This document shows positions 46,890-58,275 of a stretch of DNA of 64,000 bases, one piece after another. How positions within the stretch are numbered: the stretch's first letter is position 1; the number at the start of each line of letters is the position of its first letter. The notes under the pieces are model-generated. The model did no database searches and was not told where the DNA came from. It saw nothing but the letters and a program-made list of their open reading frames with translations. The stretch lies in NCBI RefSeq assembly GCF_910594005.1, contig NC_057848.1, forward strand, positions 54,577,616-54,641,615. Reading direction: 5' to 3'. The translations under genes were made by a program, and so were the position numbers. Origin of the DNA: Cervus elaphus. Taxonomy: Eukaryota > Chordata > Mammalia > Artiodactyla > Cervidae.

Positions 46890-48126
46890 CCATTGCATAG
46901 TTTTCCCAGTTGGTTAAAGTCTCTCTGTGAATTCTTTTCCTTGTTGGGAAAAAAACAGTCATGAAAACTTCAAGTAGCCATTCAGGTTTCTAGAATTCCA
47001 AAGCAGTTATTACCTCCTTAAATGTTAGTATTATTCTGGAATATTTGTTAACTAAAGTCTGCACCTTCTATAGCACCATTCCTCCTGCCCCCATCCCTGC
47101 CAGTGTGTGTCTGTATTTGCAATATAGTTTACCAGTGTGCTGAGAATGGGTTCCTTAGCTGGGGAATCACCTATCGGCTACTGTGTAAGAGTTCACAGGA
47201 ATGAGTGTTTGATGCTCCTGAGAAGCCGACATGTTAGTGCTCTTTTGTGATCTATCTCCCTCTCAAAATGGCAGAGTCTTTATCTACAGTTGACTCCAGG
47301 CTATCTGGCAGGAGCATCATTCCTGCCTCTTCAAAAGGAACTAGTCCTGGTTCAATAGCCATTTGCCATAGGGGAATTCCATTACCTCCCCTTACCAGCA
47401 GGATAGATTTTGTCTGGTGTTTACACTGAAGATGGGGGAAATGTAATTAAATTCTTTCAAGTGCTAGATTTACTCACACTATCAATTTACCACTAAATGC
47501 ACCATTCTCATTTTGGAGAAAGAGAATAGGACCATATGTCTCAAACTTATCAACTGTCGGCACTTGCAGTAATAGCTTTCTGCTTAAAATCAAAGAAAGA
47601 TTTGAGTTTTTGAGTCCCCCTGAAGCCCTCTAGTTAGAACCTTATGGACTTCGTGATTTGGAACTGAATGGACTGTACACTTTTGTTTAATGGAATGAAT
47701 TTTGCAGTAAATCCAGTATCTTATTTGCAAAATGTCTTAGGGCAAATTTTGGCAACTTCTCCAAAGGGTAGTTCTCTCCTCCATCATTGCCCAGTGAAAA
47801 CTATGTAAGTATTAGATTAACAATACCACTGCCAATAAATCATGTACATGTTTGGCCCAGTGACAAAACACTGGCCTGTCTAAGAAAAACAGAAAACAAG
47901 GGTAAGTGTACATATTCATTGCCATGGAATATTATAAATATATAGAGAAACTTGGTAAAAATTTCTGACAGCAAAGGGAATGATTTCACAATTTTGTCCA
48001 AAAAATATTATGGGAAGCTTCTCCCATTGAGTTTAGATGACTAATTTATAGATGGAACAGAAATACATATACATGTTCACATTTCTCTAATTTGTATACA
48101 ATATGTCTGATATTTGGATAAAAACT

Positions 48127-48127
<1 letters not shown>
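46890..48127. other. Unassigned intergenic sequence
   Basis: No gene or repeat I can name. Confidence 0.3.
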
Positions 48128-48161
<34 letters not shown>

Positions 48162-48169
48162 ACGACCAA
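48128..48169 (+). repeat. Uninterrupted A42 tract
   Basis: Forty-two consecutive A residues with no interruption. No SINE or LINE body that I recognise lies directly upstream, which is unusual for such a clean tail. Confidence 0.95.
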
Positions 48170-48179
48170 AATCTAATGG

Positions 48180-48905
48180 GGCATGGGACCTGTCCTCAAG
48201 TAGCATATAGTGCAGTGAAAAGATAAGACTTCCAAAAATATCATCATTAAAGTCAAAGAAAGTTTATGAAGAGTGAAATGGATATAACTAAAAGTAAAGC
48301 TTCTCAGTGCAGGCACACATCAGGCGCTCTGGGAAGTTAGGAAGATGAACAAAAGACTAACAGTAGCTCAAGTTTTAAAGTTTCATGAAGAATGTGTGAT
48401 TTCAAAGGCTAGGCACAGTTTGAATGAGGCATTCCAATTGAAAGGGGGGAAAAGAGCAAAAGCATGAGAGAGTGAATATGATGGGCCGAAGGCAAAGAAG
48501 AGGCCAGGCTGACGAGGATGGAGTATGTGAGAATGTTGGCATGCTAGGGTAGACTCAGACTTGTCAAAGCAGGCTGAAGAGTTTGGTCTGGGTTCCACAG
48601 GCCAAGAAGAGCCATCAGATCCGTTGAGCACTGTGCTAACATGATGAAAGTAGTGTTGTGGGAAAATTAGACCAGGATTTACGGGATTACATATGGCCAT
48701 CCAGATGGCAAATGCACCAATTGCAAAGACACTTACTTGCCAGAACTGTGAGCAGTGAGATGACTGTGAAAGCAAAGAGGCTGAAGGCTGGCATGAAATC
48801 AGGCCATGATGGAGGCTAGGATCAACCTGGATGAGTTCAGACGGGGAGAACAGATAGTTTCAACTGGCAGTACAGAAGAGTTGAGATGAAACATTCTGAT
48901 CATTC
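48180..48905 (-). mobile_element. Antisense L2 tract
   Basis: 'cctgtcctcaagtagcatat', 'cagactcagacttgtcaaagc'-like, 'aagcatgagagagtgaatat' and 'caggatttacgggattacat' blocks follow the order of reverse-complement L2. The 130-codon minus frame at 48383-48775 lies in it and is not a gene. Confidence 0.4.
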
Positions 48906-49131
48906 CAATACAGCATACCCAAAAGAAAACATGGAAATAGAGACACTAAAGAGAATAACAGAGCTGGAATAGTGAGGTCTCATTGTTATCTGACCCCTGC
49001 CTCTCTTTTCAGACTGATTTTGATTCTTGTGCCAGTCATATTGAACTGCCTATAGTTTTCAGAAAACAATGTTTTCTCATCTCTCCAGGCCTTGCCCTGA
49101 ACACTCTTTCTCCCATTTTTCCTGAATGCAA

Positions 49132-49813
49132 TTGTTGTAGGCAGTTCAGTTCAGTTCAGTAGCTCAGTCGTGTCTGACTCTTTGCAATCCCATGAACCGC
49201 AGCACGCCAGGCCTCCCTGTCCATCACCAATTCCTGGAGTTCACCCAAACCCATGTCCATCGAGTCGGTGATGCCACCCAACCATCTCATCCTCTGTCGC
49301 CCCCTTCTCCTCCTGCCCTCAATCTTTCCCAGCATTAGGGTTCTTTCAAATGAGTCAGCTCTTTGCATCAGTTGGCCAAAGTATTAGAGTTTCAGCTTCA
49401 GCATCAGTCCTTCCAATGAACCACCAGGACTGATCTCCTTTAGGATGGACTGGTTGGATGTCCTTGCAGTCCAAGGGACTCTCAAGAGTCTTCTCCAACA
49501 CCACAGTTCAAAAGCATCAATTCTTTGGTGCTCAGCTTTCTTTATAGTCCAACTCTCACATCCACAAAAACCATAGCTTTGACTAGATGGACCTTTGTTG
49601 GCAAAGGAATGTCTCTGCTTTTTAATATGTTGTTTAGGTTGGTCATAACTTTCCTTCCAAGGAGTAAGCGTCTTTTAATTTCATGGCTGCAATCACCATC
49701 TACAGTGATTTTGGAGCCCAGAAAAATAGTCAGCCACTGTTTCCACTGTTTCCCCATCCATTTGCCATGAAGTGATGGGACCGGATGCCATGATCTTAGT
49801 TTGTTGTAGGCAG
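49132..49813 (-). mobile_element. BovB (RTE) LINE 3' part, antisense, with target-site duplication
   Basis: The body is 49145-49800 and is flanked by the 13-bp duplication TTGTTGTAGGCAG at 49132-49144 and 49801-49813. Its left end is a (TTCAG)n tail followed by TAGCTCAGTCGTGTCTGACT. The minus-strand frame 49542-49757 holds FLGSKITVDGDCSHEIKR. 5'-truncated, internally decayed and dead. Confidence 0.9.
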
Positions 49814-50415
49814 AATGGGACCCAAATATATCCAGTTCCTAACCCCTGGAAACTGTGAGTATGCTACATTATATCATAAAAGGAACTATGCAGATATAAT
49901 TAAGGTTATGGACCCCAAGATAGGTTAGATAATCCTAGGTTATCTGGGTGGGCCCAATCTAAGCACATGAGCCCTTGAAAGCACAGAACTTTCTCTAGCT
50001 AGAGTCAGAGATATTTGGCAGAAGGAGTCGTCAGAGAGAGCGGAAGTGTGACAGGAACTCAACTCACTCTTGCTGGAAAGAAGCCACATGGAAACCATGG
50101 GAAAGAATGAAGGTGGCTTCTAGGAACAAAGACTGGCCTCTGGCTGACAGCCAGCAAGGAAATGGGGACCTCGGTCCTACAACTGCAGAGAACTGAACTT
50201 GGCAATCAACTTGAATGAGCTTGGAAGTGAATTCTACTCCAGAGCCCCAGAAAGGAATGTAGCTGCTGACAGCTTGGTATTACCTTATGAGGCTCAAAGT
50301 ATAGAAACCAGCCAACGTACCCTGAACCCACACTTCTAAACCTGCAGAACTAGGAAATAATAAATGGATGTTGTTTTTAAGGCAATGGTATTATAGTAGC
50401 CATAGAAAATGAATA
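49801..50415 (+). mobile_element. MaLR-like LTR (solo), hit by BovB at its left edge
   Basis: 'gaatgggacccaaatatatc', 'ggttatctgggtgggcccaa', 'gcacatgagcccttgaaagc' and 'taaatggatgttgtttttaa' follow the layout of an MLT1-type LTR with its internal poly(A) signal (AATAAT/AATAAA-like) near 50355. No viral genes are attached. Confidence 0.5.
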
Positions 50416-50419
50416 TAGT

Positions 50420-50680
50420 GCCCTTTAACACTCAGCTTAAACATCATACCTGGGAAGGCTTCCTTAAGGCCCTCTTCTGGGTTCCCATATCACTCTATAT
50501 GTTTCTTTACAAGGGCAGGGGTGACATTATATGGATGTCATCTGCTGTATAGCTGTTTCCTTCCCTAAGTACTGAATGCCTTGAAGGAAGGGACCATGTC
50601 TTATTCATTTTGTATTTGTAAATGTAGCAGTTAGCATAGTGCCTGACAGTTAGGAGGAAAATGTGGGCAGAATAAAAATA
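50420..50680 (+). mobile_element. L2 3' end (sense)
   Basis: 'ttaacactcagcttaaacat', 'ctgggaaggcttccttaagg', 'gaagggaccatgtcttattc', 'gcatagtgcctgacagttag', the L2 3' terminal region. Confidence 0.65.
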
Positions 50681-51833
50681 ATATTTTCAATATGCATTTA
50701 AAAATGTTACCTATCACGAACCCTTGCTCAGGTGGTGATGCTCATCCAAAATAAAAATGTAAACCAAGAAAGAGATTCACAAAACAGAATGCCATCCAGG
50801 GGAGAGGTGAAAGGGATTTATAAGATAACAGCTGTGCAGCAAGTTTAGAAAGAAAAGGGTTTAGATTGGAGCAGGGCAGAGGGCCCCAGGAGGGATATTT
50901 CTAGGGAGAAAAAGGCCTCAAAACCCAAACAAAACTAAACAACAATAACAAAACTGAGAGAGAATCTGAAAGCTCTGCTTTCCTAGTTAACTGTCTGGAT
51001 CACCAGTAAATAACATTTGTGTACTCATGAGGCAAACTTTAAATTGTACTATAACTATCGCAAGAAGAGAGGAGGGGGGATTTGTAAAAAAAAAATGAAT
51101 CCCCATCTATGACAATATGACTCCAATAGATTAATCTTAATGATTCAAAAGATAACAATGCATGCATGTTATTTAGCAATATGGAAGTAAATGTCAGGAA
51201 AGACAGTTAAAACATTGAAAGTGAGGTAGGGCAAGTTGGGAGGAAAGGAAGGAAGACAAAGTGGTGGGGTCTTGCTTTTTTTTTCTTTAGTAGTATAAGC
51301 CTTTAGACACAGTAGTATGCTATTGTAAATCAGCATATATTAGATAAAATAATGATTGATTTTAAAAAGAATCAATGGGGGCTAAACATAAGGACATCAG
51401 GTTTTTTAAACCTCCAGTCTCCAAATCCTCTTCCCACAGATAACCTGTGGTTTTTGTACTGTTCATTTTCAGAGAGGAAAACTTATAAACTGATAAACAG
51501 TCTGATAAACTCTTTCATGCTAACATCCTAGATGCTTAAGGGGCTGTCCTTGAGGGGGAGTGTCCTGGGGAGTGGGGTATATGTTTTTTAAATAGGAGTT
51601 TTGAGTAGGGCAATGCTAAGCAAGGAATAATTTCTGAATATGTATGCATGGGCATTAGCACAAGTCCTGACCAGTATGGGATTTGATCCCATGGGTTAGT
51701 GAGTGATATACTTTGTAGCGTGGAAGATTTCACTGTGTTCTCAAATAGAGTCATATAATGAAACCAAACATTTGTATTGCACTTATAAAAGGTTTTCACC
51801 TAGGTTGTTTTATTTGAGGCCCATAAAGTAGGA
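50681..51833. other. Unassigned intergenic sequence
   Basis: No gene or confident repeat. Purine-rich stretches lie at about 50760-50960. Confidence 0.3.
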
Positions 51834-52036
51834 GTTTCCCTGGTGGCTCAGTGGGTAAAGAAACTGCCTGCAATGCAGGAGACGCGTGTTCAATTCCTCG
51901 GTTGTGAAAATCCCCTGGAGGAGGGCATAGCAACCTACTCCAGTATTCTTGCCTGGAGAATCCCATGGACAGAGGAGCCTGGAGGGCTACAGTCCATGGG
52001 GTTGCAGAGAGTCAGACAAGACTGAGCAACTAAGAA
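51834..52036 (+). mobile_element. BovA/Bov-tA SINE
   Basis: 'gtttccctggtggctcagtg', 'aactgcctgcaatgcaggag', 'cctactccagtattcttgcc' and 'agagtcagacaagactgagc' mark a complete copy. Confidence 0.9.
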
Positions 52037-52414
52037 CACATACATAAGATCAAGATGATCCAGCTAATACATGAATAAAGATGGAGCAGCAGTGAGCCTC
52101 GGTATGACTCGACCAAGGTGCTTTCATGTAAATATTCTGTGCCTTCCTCCTTCCTGCCCTTAAAAAACTCCTTGGCATTGAACTAATGCTGCACATGGCC
52201 CAGCTCTTCCAGAATGTCTCCACTAATCTGCCCTGGCCCCTTATCCTTTTGTTTCCAAGGTAAGCAAAGGCAAAGTAACAGCATCAGCAAAGAGAAGTCA
52301 GGCAGGTGAGGCTGAGTCGAGAAGCGGTTGGGGAGAAACAGGGCCCCAGTGTCCTTTCTGTTTGATGGCTGGAATTATAAACATGGCACCTCTATATACT
52401 CAATGCTCATATCA

Positions 52415-52516
52415 TCTCTGTCTTAGTGACCAATCCAGATGGCTGTAGATCACAGATTACCCGCTCTGTCCATCTAGCAAAAACAATGAGATGAACAGAC
52501 ACTCATTCACATACAG
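52415..52516 (+). repeat. Direct repeat copy 1 (102 bp)
   Basis: Matches 53120-53221 in the same orientation with five substitutions in 102 bp. Shared landmarks: TCTTAGTGACCAATCCAGAT, ATCACAGATTACCC, AAAACAATGAGATGAACAGA. Offset 705 bp. Not a repeat family I recognise. Confidence 0.9.
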
Positions 52517-53119
52517 ATTCACAGACTTTAGCCCTTTCCAGCGCATAGTACTCAAGGCAGAAGATGGGCCTTTAGGGTCCTAGGTACTAAGAGAAAAACA
52601 TGAACAAAGGCATAATTGATGCCCTTTGATCAGCAAACCTCCCAGAGTGCATGTGTAGCAATCTTCATAGAAAGTTTATCTGTCTTCCCAGCAAGGAACC
52701 AAAATGACATGCAAGGTCTGTCCCATCAGGGCTCCTCTGATTGCTCCAACCAGATACCTGGCAAGTTGGAGGCCATCCAGAGCAGTGTCCCAATCGGCAC
52801 CTCAAGCAAACCTGCCAACCCTAGTCAAAAGCCTGGAGGGTTTCCCACTGTGGGAATATTGGGAGGCGCCAAGCTTGGGAAGTGAAAGAGAGACGCGATG
52901 AGAACTTTGCTCCAAAGTTCTTCAAGGTGTGGCCTCTGGGAATGCCCTTGCATCCACTATTTGGTCCAGTTTTGAGAATCTGATTCAGTTATCTGTTGAC
53001 CCACTGGTGGTTGCATCTCCTCAGGCTGGCCTCCCTATGAAGCTAGGATAGAGGCTGATGGTGCCTGAGCAGTAAAGATGCCTCTGCCCCATTTCTTCCG
53101 TTTTCTGCTAGCTCCTTCT

Positions 53120-53221
53120 TCTCTGTCTTAGTGACCAATCCAGATGGTTATAGATCACAGATTACCCACTCTGTCCATCTAGCAAAAACAATGAGATGAA
53201 CAGACACACATTCACAAACAG
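53120..53221 (+). repeat. Direct repeat copy 2 (102 bp)
   Basis: Partner of 52415-52516, about 95% alike. The sequence between the copies is unrelated to what follows copy 2, so only this short block is duplicated. Confidence 0.9.
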
Positions 53222-54830
53222 GTATTTGAGACTTCCCCTGGATGCTTTGCATTTTAACAGAGGAGACATGAGAGAGAGCAACTCTTGACATAGCCCTTCA
53301 GACATTCAAAAACACATGGAAGTTTACAACTAGCAGAACTCCTGGAAATCACCTGTCCACACCCTCCCTTTATGGAAGGGGAAACTGAAGCCCAGATAGA
53401 GGAAGGGACTTACTCATAGTGCTTATGGAGTTAGTGGAAGATAACCCAAGTTCTTCTATTTGTGGTTCCATCATCCCTTGAAATATTTTCCTTCTCTAAA
53501 TAGTAAAACTGTTTCATCACTGCTATGTCTGTGGTTTTGGCCCTGGGAAGGGAGGAACAAAAAGGAAGTACAGGGTAAGTAATTTCCTCTTTTTTTATTT
53601 CTAGGATGGATTTTATTTAATCAAAATTGAAAAATAGTTGTGAACAATGTTGTGAACCATTTCATTTTAAGAAAATAACTCAGACATTGCAGGTATCACT
53701 TCCCTGCACATACTTAGTCATATGACCACACATAGCTGCAAGGGAGATTGGGAAATGTAGTCTTTATTCTGAGGAGCCAGGTTCATTGCTAAATCTCAGA
53801 GATTTATGTTACTAAAAGAAATAAAACAAGAAAATGGACAGTGGTAGGAACATTGCAGTCTCTAGAATGTGCTTATTTGCTTCCCTTGTATAGGAAAAGG
53901 CAATGTCTTTTTAGAGGGAAAGTGATTTGATGGTAGGCAAGGCCAACCAAAGAGTTAATAGTGCTTCAAGGTTGCTGGCTTGGGTAATAGGACAGCAAAA
54001 GTATGCTTACACATTTTGGATGGGCTACTCCCCCAAATTTAGCAGGATAAGGTGACACAATCCTGATCAGAATGTCCCCAGTAGAGTCACTGCTACCTTG
54101 AAACTGCATCACTCAGCCTTCCTTCTCAGTTTCACTTTGCCTGTTATGAAAATGTCAGGTCGGTCTCCTTGTCCGTTCATATTCCCTGACAAGGGCGTGT
54201 TCTCCCGATGGACAGAGAAGTCTGAGTAGGGGGATCCGAATATTTCGGGTCTGGTCCAGATCACTGATATCATTCTTTTAGGTTGCAATGTCAATTGCTG
54301 GGAGTCAGTAACATGGGACTGCTGTAGACTCATGGCAAAACAGAGGCAGAGATGGCTACATCAGTCCACTGAAATGAGATGTAAAGCAGGGACAGGCACA
54401 TATTCAGGCAAACAATCAGCACTAAGAGGTCTGAGATGAAGGGGAAACGTAGCCCAACAGAGGAGTCCATGGAATAGAGTAGTCCGATCAGTGGACTGGA
54501 GTAGAGGAGTCCAAGAAACTGACAGCCATCTGTCCATGGGGAGCAAAGCCTCAGCCGCTGACAAGGGCCCTGAGATAGGGCTCTGCCCCCAAGCACTGGG
54601 ACAGATGTGAGCGCTTCCGAGATTGCAGGAAATGAGTCAGATAGAGACCAAAGCAGATGCAGAGTTTTATGAGCTCTGGTGTTCAGGTAAGGAAGGAGGG
54701 ATGGTGACTCAAGAAGCAAGTATCCCAGGGCTTAAACTTTGTCATACAGGCAGGAGAGAAAGGAGGTTATGCTTGCTTCTGAGAAGGCAACCCCCTCCCA
54801 GTCCATGTTGTCTATTATCCTCTAAGTTCA
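53222..54830. other. Unassigned intergenic sequence
   Basis: About 53340-53440 has antisense-MIR-like wording (GGAAGGGGAAACTGAAGCCC). 54100-54690 is not a repeat I know; the minus-strand frame 54330-54719 (129 codons) has no family signature, and a donor-like CAG|GTAAGG occurs at about 54687 on the plus strand. Nothing decisive. Confidence 0.3.
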
Positions 54831-54834
54831 AATT

Positions 54835-55060
54835 AGAAAACTGGGTATCATCTTCAACTCTTCCTCATCATCTTAGCCTATCCTATTTATGATTAGCAAA
54901 TCCTATGTATTCTATCTCCTGATGTTCTCTTGAAGCAATCCAATTATTTCCAGCCCTCTGCCATTGCTTAGTTCAACCTATAACAAAATCTCTCTCCTGA
55001 ATTAATGCAGCAGCTTTCTCCCTGGCCTCCCTGACTCCCCTTTTGCTCCGCTACAATCCA
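54835..55060 (+). mobile_element. L2 fragment (sense)
   Basis: 'gaaaactgggtatcatcttc', 'tcaactcttcctcatcatct' and 'gcagctttctccctggcctc' follow L2 3' region wording. Confidence 0.45.
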
Positions 55061-55164
55061 TTTGTTATGTGCTGAATTGTGTCACCCCACTAAAATTTGT
55101 ATGTAGAGGTCCTAAGCCCCAGTAACTCAGAATGTGACCATATTTGGAAATAGGATCTTTAAAG

Positions 55165-56278
55165 AGGTCAGTCACTTCAGTCGCTCAGTTGTGTCTGACT
55201 CTTTGTGACCCCATGAATTGCAGCATGCCAGGCCTCCCTGTCCATCACCAACTCCTGGAGTTTACTCAAACTCATGCCCATTGAGTCGGTGATGCCATCC
55301 AGCCATCTCATCCTCTGTCGTCCCCTTCTCCTCCTGCCCCAACCCCTCCCAGCATCAGGGTCTTTTCCAATGAGTCAACTCTTCACATGAGGTGGCCAAA
55401 GTATTGGAGTTTCAGCTTCAGCATCAGTCCTTCCAATGAACAACCAGGACTGATCTCCTTTAGGATGGACTGGTTGGATCTCCTTGCAGTCCAAGGGACT
55501 CTCAAGAGTCTTCTCCAACACCACAGTTCAAAAGCATCAATTTTTCTGCGCTCAGCTTTCTTCAGAGTCCAACTCTCACATCCATACATGACTACTGGAA
55601 AAACCATAGCCTTGATCAGACGGACCTTTGTTGGCAAAGTAATGTCTCTTCTTTTTAATATGCTATCTAGGTTGGTCATAACTTTCCTTCCAAGGAGTAA
55701 GCATCTTTTAATTTCATGGCTGCAGTCACCATCTGCAGTGATTTTGGAGCCCAGAAAATTAAAGTCTGGCACTGTTTCCACTGTCTCCCCATCTATTTCC
55801 CATGAGGTGATGGGACCAGATGCCATGATCTTAGTTTTCTGAATGTTAAGCTTTAAGCCAATTTTTCACTCTCCTCTTTCACTTTCATCAAGAGGCTTTT
55901 TAGTTCCTCTTCACTTTCTGCCATAAGGGTGGTGTCATCTGCATATCTGAGGTTATTGATATTTGTCCCAGCAATCTTGATTCCAGCTTGTGCTTCCTCC
56001 AGCTCAGCGTTTCTCATGATGTACTCTGCATATAAGTTAAATAAGCAGGGTAACAATATACAGCCTTGACGTACTCCTTTTCCTATTTGGAGCCAGTCTG
56101 TTGTTCCATGTCCAGTTTTAACTGTTGCTTCCTGACCTGCATACAGATTTCTCAGGAGGCAGGTCAGGTGGTCTGGTATTCCCATCTCTTTCAGAATTTT
56201 CCACAGTTTATTGTGATCCACACAGTCAAAGGCTTTGGCACAGTCAATATAGCAGAAATAGATGTAATTAAGTGTAAA
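55165..56278 (-). mobile_element. BovB (RTE) LINE, longest copy, antisense
   Basis: About 1.1 kb, 5'-truncated within the reverse transcriptase domain and keeping the normal 3' end at the left (CAGTCGCTCAGTTGTGTCTGACT). Nested in an LTR. The coding remnants are described separately (55383-56287). BovB supplies the machinery that mobilised the BovA SINEs (established). Confidence 0.95.
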
Positions 56279-56287
56279 TAAGGCCAT
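55383..56287 (-). pseudogene. BovB reverse transcriptase remnant, one frameshift
   Basis: The frame 55853-56287 encodes the RT palm: YIDCAKAFDCVDHNKLW near the start, KGVRQGCILLPCLFNLYAE in the middle and the catalytic YADD within NNLRYADDTTLMAESEEE. It hits a stop at 55853-55855. The frame 55383-55826 continues the protein (MASGPITSWEIDGETVET…, FELWCWRRLLRVPWTARR) to a stop. The two frames differ, so a frameshift lies between 55853 and 55826. The N-terminal endonuclease is absent. The catalytic YADD is intact, but the copy cannot be active. Confidence 0.9.
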
Positions 56288-56749
56288 TAGGCTGGGCCCT
56301 AATCCAATATTACTGGTGTCCTTATAAGAAGAGATCTAAGAAATAGGTACAGAAGGAAGACGAAGTGAAGGCACAGTGAGAAGATGGTGACCTACAAACT
56401 CAAGAGAGAGGTGCCAACACCTTGATCTTGGACTTCTAGCCTTCAGAATTGTGAGAAAATTAATTCTGCTGTTTAAGCCACTCAGTCACTGATCTTTTCT
56501 TGTGGCAACCCTGCCCAAACTAGTACACAATCCTCCATACTGCCTCCAGAGTGGCTTTTATTAAATGCAAAGTCCATCATGTTGGTTCTCTGTTTAAATC
56601 CCTCGTGCTTTCAGTTGCCAGTAGCAACTAGAGATGAAGCTAAAATTTAAACGTGTGTGCGTAAAGGCATTGGAAACTGGAAGCAATCAACATGGTGGGG
56701 GGCAAGATTTCAAAGAGTGTTGTGTGTGTATATACACATATATACACAC

Positions 56750-56855
56750 ACAATGAGATATTATTTCACACCTGTTAGAATGACTATTATCAGAAAGAAA
56801 AGAGATACCAATGTTAATGAGGATGTGGGGAAATTGGAACCCTCGTACAGCTTCT
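56750..56855 (+). mobile_element. L1 fragment beside a (TG)n/(CA)n tract
   Basis: 'caatgagatattatttcaca', 'cctgttagaatgactattat' and 'ggatgtggggaaattggaac' are L1 ORF2 end wording. A mixed TGTG/TATACACA tract lies at 56720-56750. No protein. Confidence 0.65.
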
Positions 56856-57124
56856 AAGCTGCCTTAGAAGTAGGGACAAAAGTAAAGTAGATGGGGTTTT
56901 CCAACATTGAACCTGGCTTTGATTCAGCTTAGTCATGAATTCAGCAAAGGTAATCTGCCCTTACCTGACCTACTTAACAGAGAAAAGAGTGCATCTTCTC
57001 TGAGGGAAATAACATCATCTGGATGATTACTATACACAATTGGTTAACACTCATTCAAAACTTTCTAGGAATTGTAAGAGACAAGGTCATATGACTGAAA
57101 ACCTAGGAAGAAAATACAGACAGT

Positions 57125-57290
57125 AGACACAAACCCACAAGTGATCCAGATATTTAGGTTAGCAGATAAAGAATTTCTAATAACTATGTGTTCAAAGAAT
57201 AGAGGGCATGGTGGAGAAATTATATGAAAAAAAAAAAACAAATTTAATCCAATTGTTGAAATCTATAAAGAATCAAATGGAAATCTGGCC
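57125..57290 (+). mobile_element. L1 5'/ORF1-region fragment
   Basis: 'gtgatccagatatttaggtt', 'agcagataaagaatttctaa' and 'ctatgtgttcaaagaataga' resemble the L1 region ahead of ORF1's end. Old and short; moderately sure. Confidence 0.45.
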
Positions 57291-57339
57291 TGCGACTGGC
57301 AATAACCAATAGAATGCAACAGAAGTGAAATGCCAGTTC

Positions 57340-57690
57340 TAGGCATATTCTTTAAGAAGACTGGCAATTTCCACTCCCTCTTTCTTAGAACACTCACTTT
57401 GGGGAGCCTTGTAGGAAGCCTGTCTCCTCTGCTGAAGGTACCATGTGGAGAGGAGAATCCTTGAGCTTTAGGAACAGAAGGCCAGACATCTCAGAGATGC
57501 AGCTTAGCCTCTGGATGACTCCAGTTGCCATCTGACTACAACTGCAGATTAGATCCTGAGTAATACTGGCAGAAGAACTGCCCAGTGGAGTCCAGTCAAC
57601 CCACAGAACAGTGGGAGAAAATAGATGGATGATTTAGCCATTATATTTTGGGGGTAGTTTGTCAGGTGACAATAGGTAATAGATATACTG
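57340..57690 (+). mobile_element. MaLR-like LTR fragment
   Basis: 'ccttgtaggaagcctgtctc', 'ccatgtggagaggagaatcc', 'gatgactccagttgccatct' and 'ggtgacaataggtaatagat' follow MLT1-type LTR order. No internal viral region. Confidence 0.45.
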
Positions 57691-58060
57691 TTTTTCATAA
57701 CTGCTCCATACCCCATACTATGAGCTAGGGTACTGGGGATCTGATATCTGATGCTTCCTCAGAACACAAGGCCAGTTTTCCTTGCTGGAAAACTGTTCAA
57801 TTCTCCATGAAAAAGGCTTTGCCCCTAGATCATCCTCACTTCCATCTGAACCAAGCCTCAGTATAATTTCTTCCCAGAAGGTAGAAGGTATTATTCCAAG
57901 TCTCCTCTTGAGCTGTGCAAGAAAGACTTCAGTCCCAGACATTGGGATTTCTAGCATCAATCAGCAGGTGAGGAAGCTCACTGAATGATTCCTAATCCAT
58001 CGCCCAATCGTCTCTTCCCTCTACTTGTTTGCCTGTCCAAAGGCTGATAATTGCCCAATG
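57691..58060. other. Unassigned intergenic sequence
   Basis: No gene and no repeat I can name; overlapping short frames on both strands are chance. Confidence 0.3.
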
Positions 58061-58063
58061 GTG

Positions 58064-58275
58064 GCTTCCCTGGTAGCTCAGATGGTAAAGAATCTGCCTG
58101 CAATGCAGAAGACCTGGGTTCTTCTGCAGGTCCCTGGGTTGGGAAGATCCCCTGGAGAAGGGTATGGCAACCCATTCCAGTATTCTTGCTTGGAGAATCT
58201 CCATGGACAGAGAAGTCTGGTGGGCTACAGTCCATGGAGTCACAAAGAGTTGGACACAACTGAGTGAGTAAGCAC
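58064..58275 (+). mobile_element. BovA/Bov-tA SINE
   Basis: 'ggcttccctggtagctcaga', 'aatctgcctgcaatgcagaa', 'ggagaagggtatggcaaccc', 'aaagagttggacacaactga'. A short internal insertion (CTTCTGCAGG) replaces the usual B-box sequence near 58119-58130. Confidence 0.9.

Larger units (their letters stand above)
55066..56525 (+). mobile_element. MaLR-like LTR split by a BovB insertion
   Basis: Left piece 55066-55164 ('gctgaattgtgtcaccccac', 'atatttggaaataggatctt') and right piece about 56280-56525 ('aaggccattaggctgggccc', 'tggtgtccttataagaagag', 'gccttcagaattgtgagaaa', 'ctgtttaagccactcagtca') rejoin in one LTR consensus order. The middle is the BovB at 55165-56278. Confidence 0.65.

Noticed and set aside
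54330..54719. 129-codon minus-strand frame with hydrophobic stretch
   Set aside because: No family signature, no splice or promoter context, and overlapping alternative frames; left as unassigned.
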